Notes under the pieces: generated by a model | What the model was told of the DNA's origin: nothing | What the model saw: the letters and a program-made list of their open reading frames with translations, nothing else | Databases searched by the model: none | Position numbers and translations under genes: made by a program | In this document: positions 5,910 to 7,085 of the stretch, one piece after another | How positions within the stretch are numbered: position 1 is the stretch's first letter | Layout of the letters: each line of letters begins with the position of its first letter | From: Clostridiales bacterium | Lineage (GTDB): Bacteria; Bacillota; Clostridia; Caldicoprobacterales; DTU083 | Length of the DNA: 7,085 nt | Direction of reading: 5' to 3' | Assembly (NCBI GenBank): GCA_012512335.1 | Contig: JAAZEK010000405.1 | Location: 1 to 7,085 of the forward strand

Positions 5910-6349
5910 TGTTATCTTGTACAGAATTTATACCTTTATATAGTGAGCTTTTCAAATATATAGAAGAAAAGGCTGATCATGACGCGGTTGTTCGTTATTG
6001 GCAACATATTGCAGAAAATTATGTAGAACCAAGGCTTGGGAAACTGGTAGAAGAAAAGGGCATAGAAGGTTGCTGGGATTATTGGACCAAAGCTTTGAAT
6101 GAAGAAGCTGCTGATTTTACCATTACCTATGATGAGGAAGAACAGGAATTTGAAATTACTATGCATTATTGCCCTTCAAAGGGTCTATTGCTTAAGTTAA
6201 CGCATATGGAGCCTTATCATGATTATTGCGGTCATTGCGCTCACCTATATGCTCCTATATTGAAAAAATATGGTCTTGAGTCAGATGAGGATTATTCAGA
6301 AACTGACAAGGCAAAATGCAGAATAAAATTCTATGTGCCAAAGAAATAA
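5909..6349 (+). CDS. Small ATC-hydrolase-like protein, subunit B of a pair
   Basis: A 146-residue soluble protein homologous to the one before it. Shared marks: YIEEKA opposite YVGEKYG, strand plus Cys-Pro (HYCP, C88-P89), His99, and a final SETDKAKCRIKFY opposite YETDTGKSAYRFF. From the shared Tyr-(I/V)-x-E-K to Cys-Pro the spacing differs by one residue. It adds a cysteine group absent from its partner: DYCGHC (C107, C110) plus C137, closer to the YC...C pattern I associate with ATC hydrolases, and possibly a metal site. The GTG at 5909 is chosen because AGGAGG (5895-5900) lies 8 nt before it; a GTG at 5900 overlaps that site. TAGTG stop-start overlap implies coupled translation and probably a heteromeric complex. 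It is the last gene of the compact operon. Function not known. Confidence 0.72.
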   Translation: MLSCTEFIPLYSELFKYIEEKADHDAVVRYWQHIAENYVEPRLGKLVEEKGIEGCWDYWTKALNEEAADFTITYDEEEQEFEITMHYCPSKGLLLKLTHMEPYHDYCGHCAHLYAPILKKYGLESDEDYSETDKAKCRIKFYVPKK

Positions 6350-6480
6350 ATCATGGATTGTAACTGTACACCATATGATACAATAAAATAAGATTTTACT
6401 AAATTATGGTTAAGTAGAAATAAGAAAATAAATGGTAGTGTATTACTTTACACTACCATAAAGTTTATAGGAGAATTAAT
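6350..6480 (+). promoter_or_regulatory. 131-bp gap with possible internal promoter
   Basis: This is the largest gap in the plus block. TTGTAA (6358-6363) and TACAAT (6379-6384) could be -35 and -10 boxes, but the 15-bp spacing is short. ATTGTA (6357-6362) and TACAAT also form an inverted repeat across the same stretch. The propeller gene may thus have its own start of transcription, though read-through from the operon is equally possible. Confidence 0.3.
6432..6459. repeat. Perfect 11-bp inverted repeat (hairpin or operator)
   Basis: ATGGTAGTGTA (6432-6442) and TACACTACCAT (6449-6459) are separated by a 6-nt loop TTACTT. On the plus strand no T-run follows (AAAGTTTATAG), so it is not a standard terminator of the upstream operon. 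On the minus strand it is followed by a T-rich tract, so it could stop transcription coming from the right. It ends 9 nt before the ribosome site of the next gene, so a leader hairpin, an mRNA processing or stability element, or a dimeric-repressor operator are alternatives. Confidence 0.7.
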
Positions 6481-7085
6481 ATGAATCCAATCAACTTGGG
6501 CAATAAACGTGAGCTCTTTTGGGACAACTTTCTCGTTAACACATCTAGAACATCTGCAAGCTTAAAACAACATTCACCTCAGATACAAGATATTGTAATG
6601 GAGTGTGGTGAGCCTTGGGAAGGGGATGGTTGCGACTATTATTCCATCCTTAAGGATGGAGATGTGTACCGTATGTATTATTTAGCATGGCAAATGCTAA
6701 ATAAGGACTACACTGCACATACAACTGACAGGATAAAGATTTGCTATGCTGAGAGTGATGATGGTATTCATTGGAGAAAACCTTATTTAAACATTGTCAA
6801 GTACAAAGGCTCTGGTGACAACAATATTATTTTTGATGAGAATCTTTTCAGAATCGATAACTTCTATGCCTTTCTGGATACTAATCCACAATGCAATCCT
6901 GAGGAAAGAATAAAAGCAACAGTATACGATGGTAATTTACGGGAATTATGGTGCTTCTATAGCGAAGATGGTATCCATTTTACTAGAGGATGGCCTATTA
7001 CTAATAAGGGTAAATTCGATACTCAAAATGTAGCTATATGGCATGAAAAACAGGAATTATATTACTGCTATATACGAGATTTCCA
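6481..7085 (+). CDS. Beta-propeller glycosidase-like protein (3' truncated by window)
   Basis: The first 201 codons of an open frame that continues past the window. The ATG has AGGAG (6469-6473) 7 nt upstream. The N-terminus (NKRELFWDNFLV, 8-19; EPWEGDG, 44-50; YYSILKDGDVYRMYY, 53-67) matches the opening of a widespread group of about 450-500-residue five-bladed-propeller proteins annotated as GH32/43-like hydrolases. Blade repeats ending in S-x-D-G-I-H-W/F occur at about 91-98 and again near 163-170. No signal peptide is seen, so it would also act in the cytoplasm. It follows the operon after a 131-bp gap in the same direction and probably trims another linkage of the same imported glycan. 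Catalytic residues cannot be assigned from this fragment, and a non-enzymatic role is possible. Confidence 0.75.
   Translation, partial: MNPINLGNKRELFWDNFLVNTSRTSASLKQHSPQIQDIVMECGEPWEGDGCDYYSILKDGDVYRMYYLAWQMLNKDYTAHTTDRIKICYAESDDGIHWRKPYLNIVKYKGSGDNNIIFDENLFRIDNFYAFLDTNPQCNPEERIKATVYDGNLRELWCFYSEDGIHFTRGWPITNKGKFDTQNVAIWHEKQELYYCYIRDF

Noticed and set aside
4526..6166. Minus-strand open frames (4526-4846, 5340-5522, 5611-5817, 5936-6166)
   Set aside because: They are antisense to the aldolase, SDR and small-protein genes, lack ribosome sites and have no recognisable motifs.
6432..6459. Intrinsic terminator of the plus-strand operon
   Set aside because: The sequence after the stem on the plus strand is AAAGTTTATAG, not a T-run; recorded as an inverted repeat instead.
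1..7085. tRNA, rRNA, insertion sequence or attachment sites
   Set aside because: No cloverleaf with TTCRANNC-type loop, no rRNA-like stretch, no transposase motif and no terminal inverted or target-site repeats were seen.

Overview
The window is AT-rich with strong AGGAGG-type ribosome binding sites, frequent GTG/TTG starts and short intergenic gaps. This suggests a low-GC Firmicute, most likely a Clostridia/Lachnospiraceae-type gut or plant-polysaccharide degrader. That placement is inferred from style and gene content, not from a marker gene.

Left block (about 44-1583, minus strand): a two-gene unit. It has a good sigma-A-like promoter overlapping an inverted repeat (1542-1579), an aberrant triose-phosphate-isomerase-like protein, a long-form YjbQ/UPF0047 protein and a clear intrinsic terminator (44-77).

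Middle (about 1584-2095): roughly 500 bp without an intact gene. It holds a likely remnant of the C-terminus of a LacI-family repressor (minus strand, 1656-1793), candidate plus-strand promoters, and five copies of a 9-bp repeat AA(T/C)AACGGA just upstream of the first plus-strand gene.

Right block (2096-6349, plus strand): six tightly spaced genes that look like one operon: a YhcH/NanQ-type sugar anomerase, an intracellular sialidase-like Asp-box propeller, a DapA/NanA-family class I aldolase, a short-chain dehydrogenase resembling those beside nonulosonate genes, and two small, mutually homologous proteins resembling L-2-amino-thiazoline-4-carboxylate (ATC) hydrolases. After a 131-bp gap with an 11-bp perfect hairpin, a second propeller-type glycosidase-like gene starts at 6481 and runs off the right edge.

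Working model (inference): the plus operon degrades an imported 2-keto-3-deoxy sugar acid or related unusual sugar glycoside in the cytoplasm. The propeller would cleave it, the anomerase would equilibrate the released sugar, the aldolase would split it (or perform another Schiff-base reaction), and the SDR would oxidise or reduce an intermediate. The paired ATC-hydrolase-like proteins have no obvious place in known sialate catabolism and are the most novel element. The aldolase (GTMG in place of GTTG/GSTG) and the TIM-like protein (missing the conserved Asn before the catalytic Lys) both carry active-site changes, which argues for non-standard substrates.
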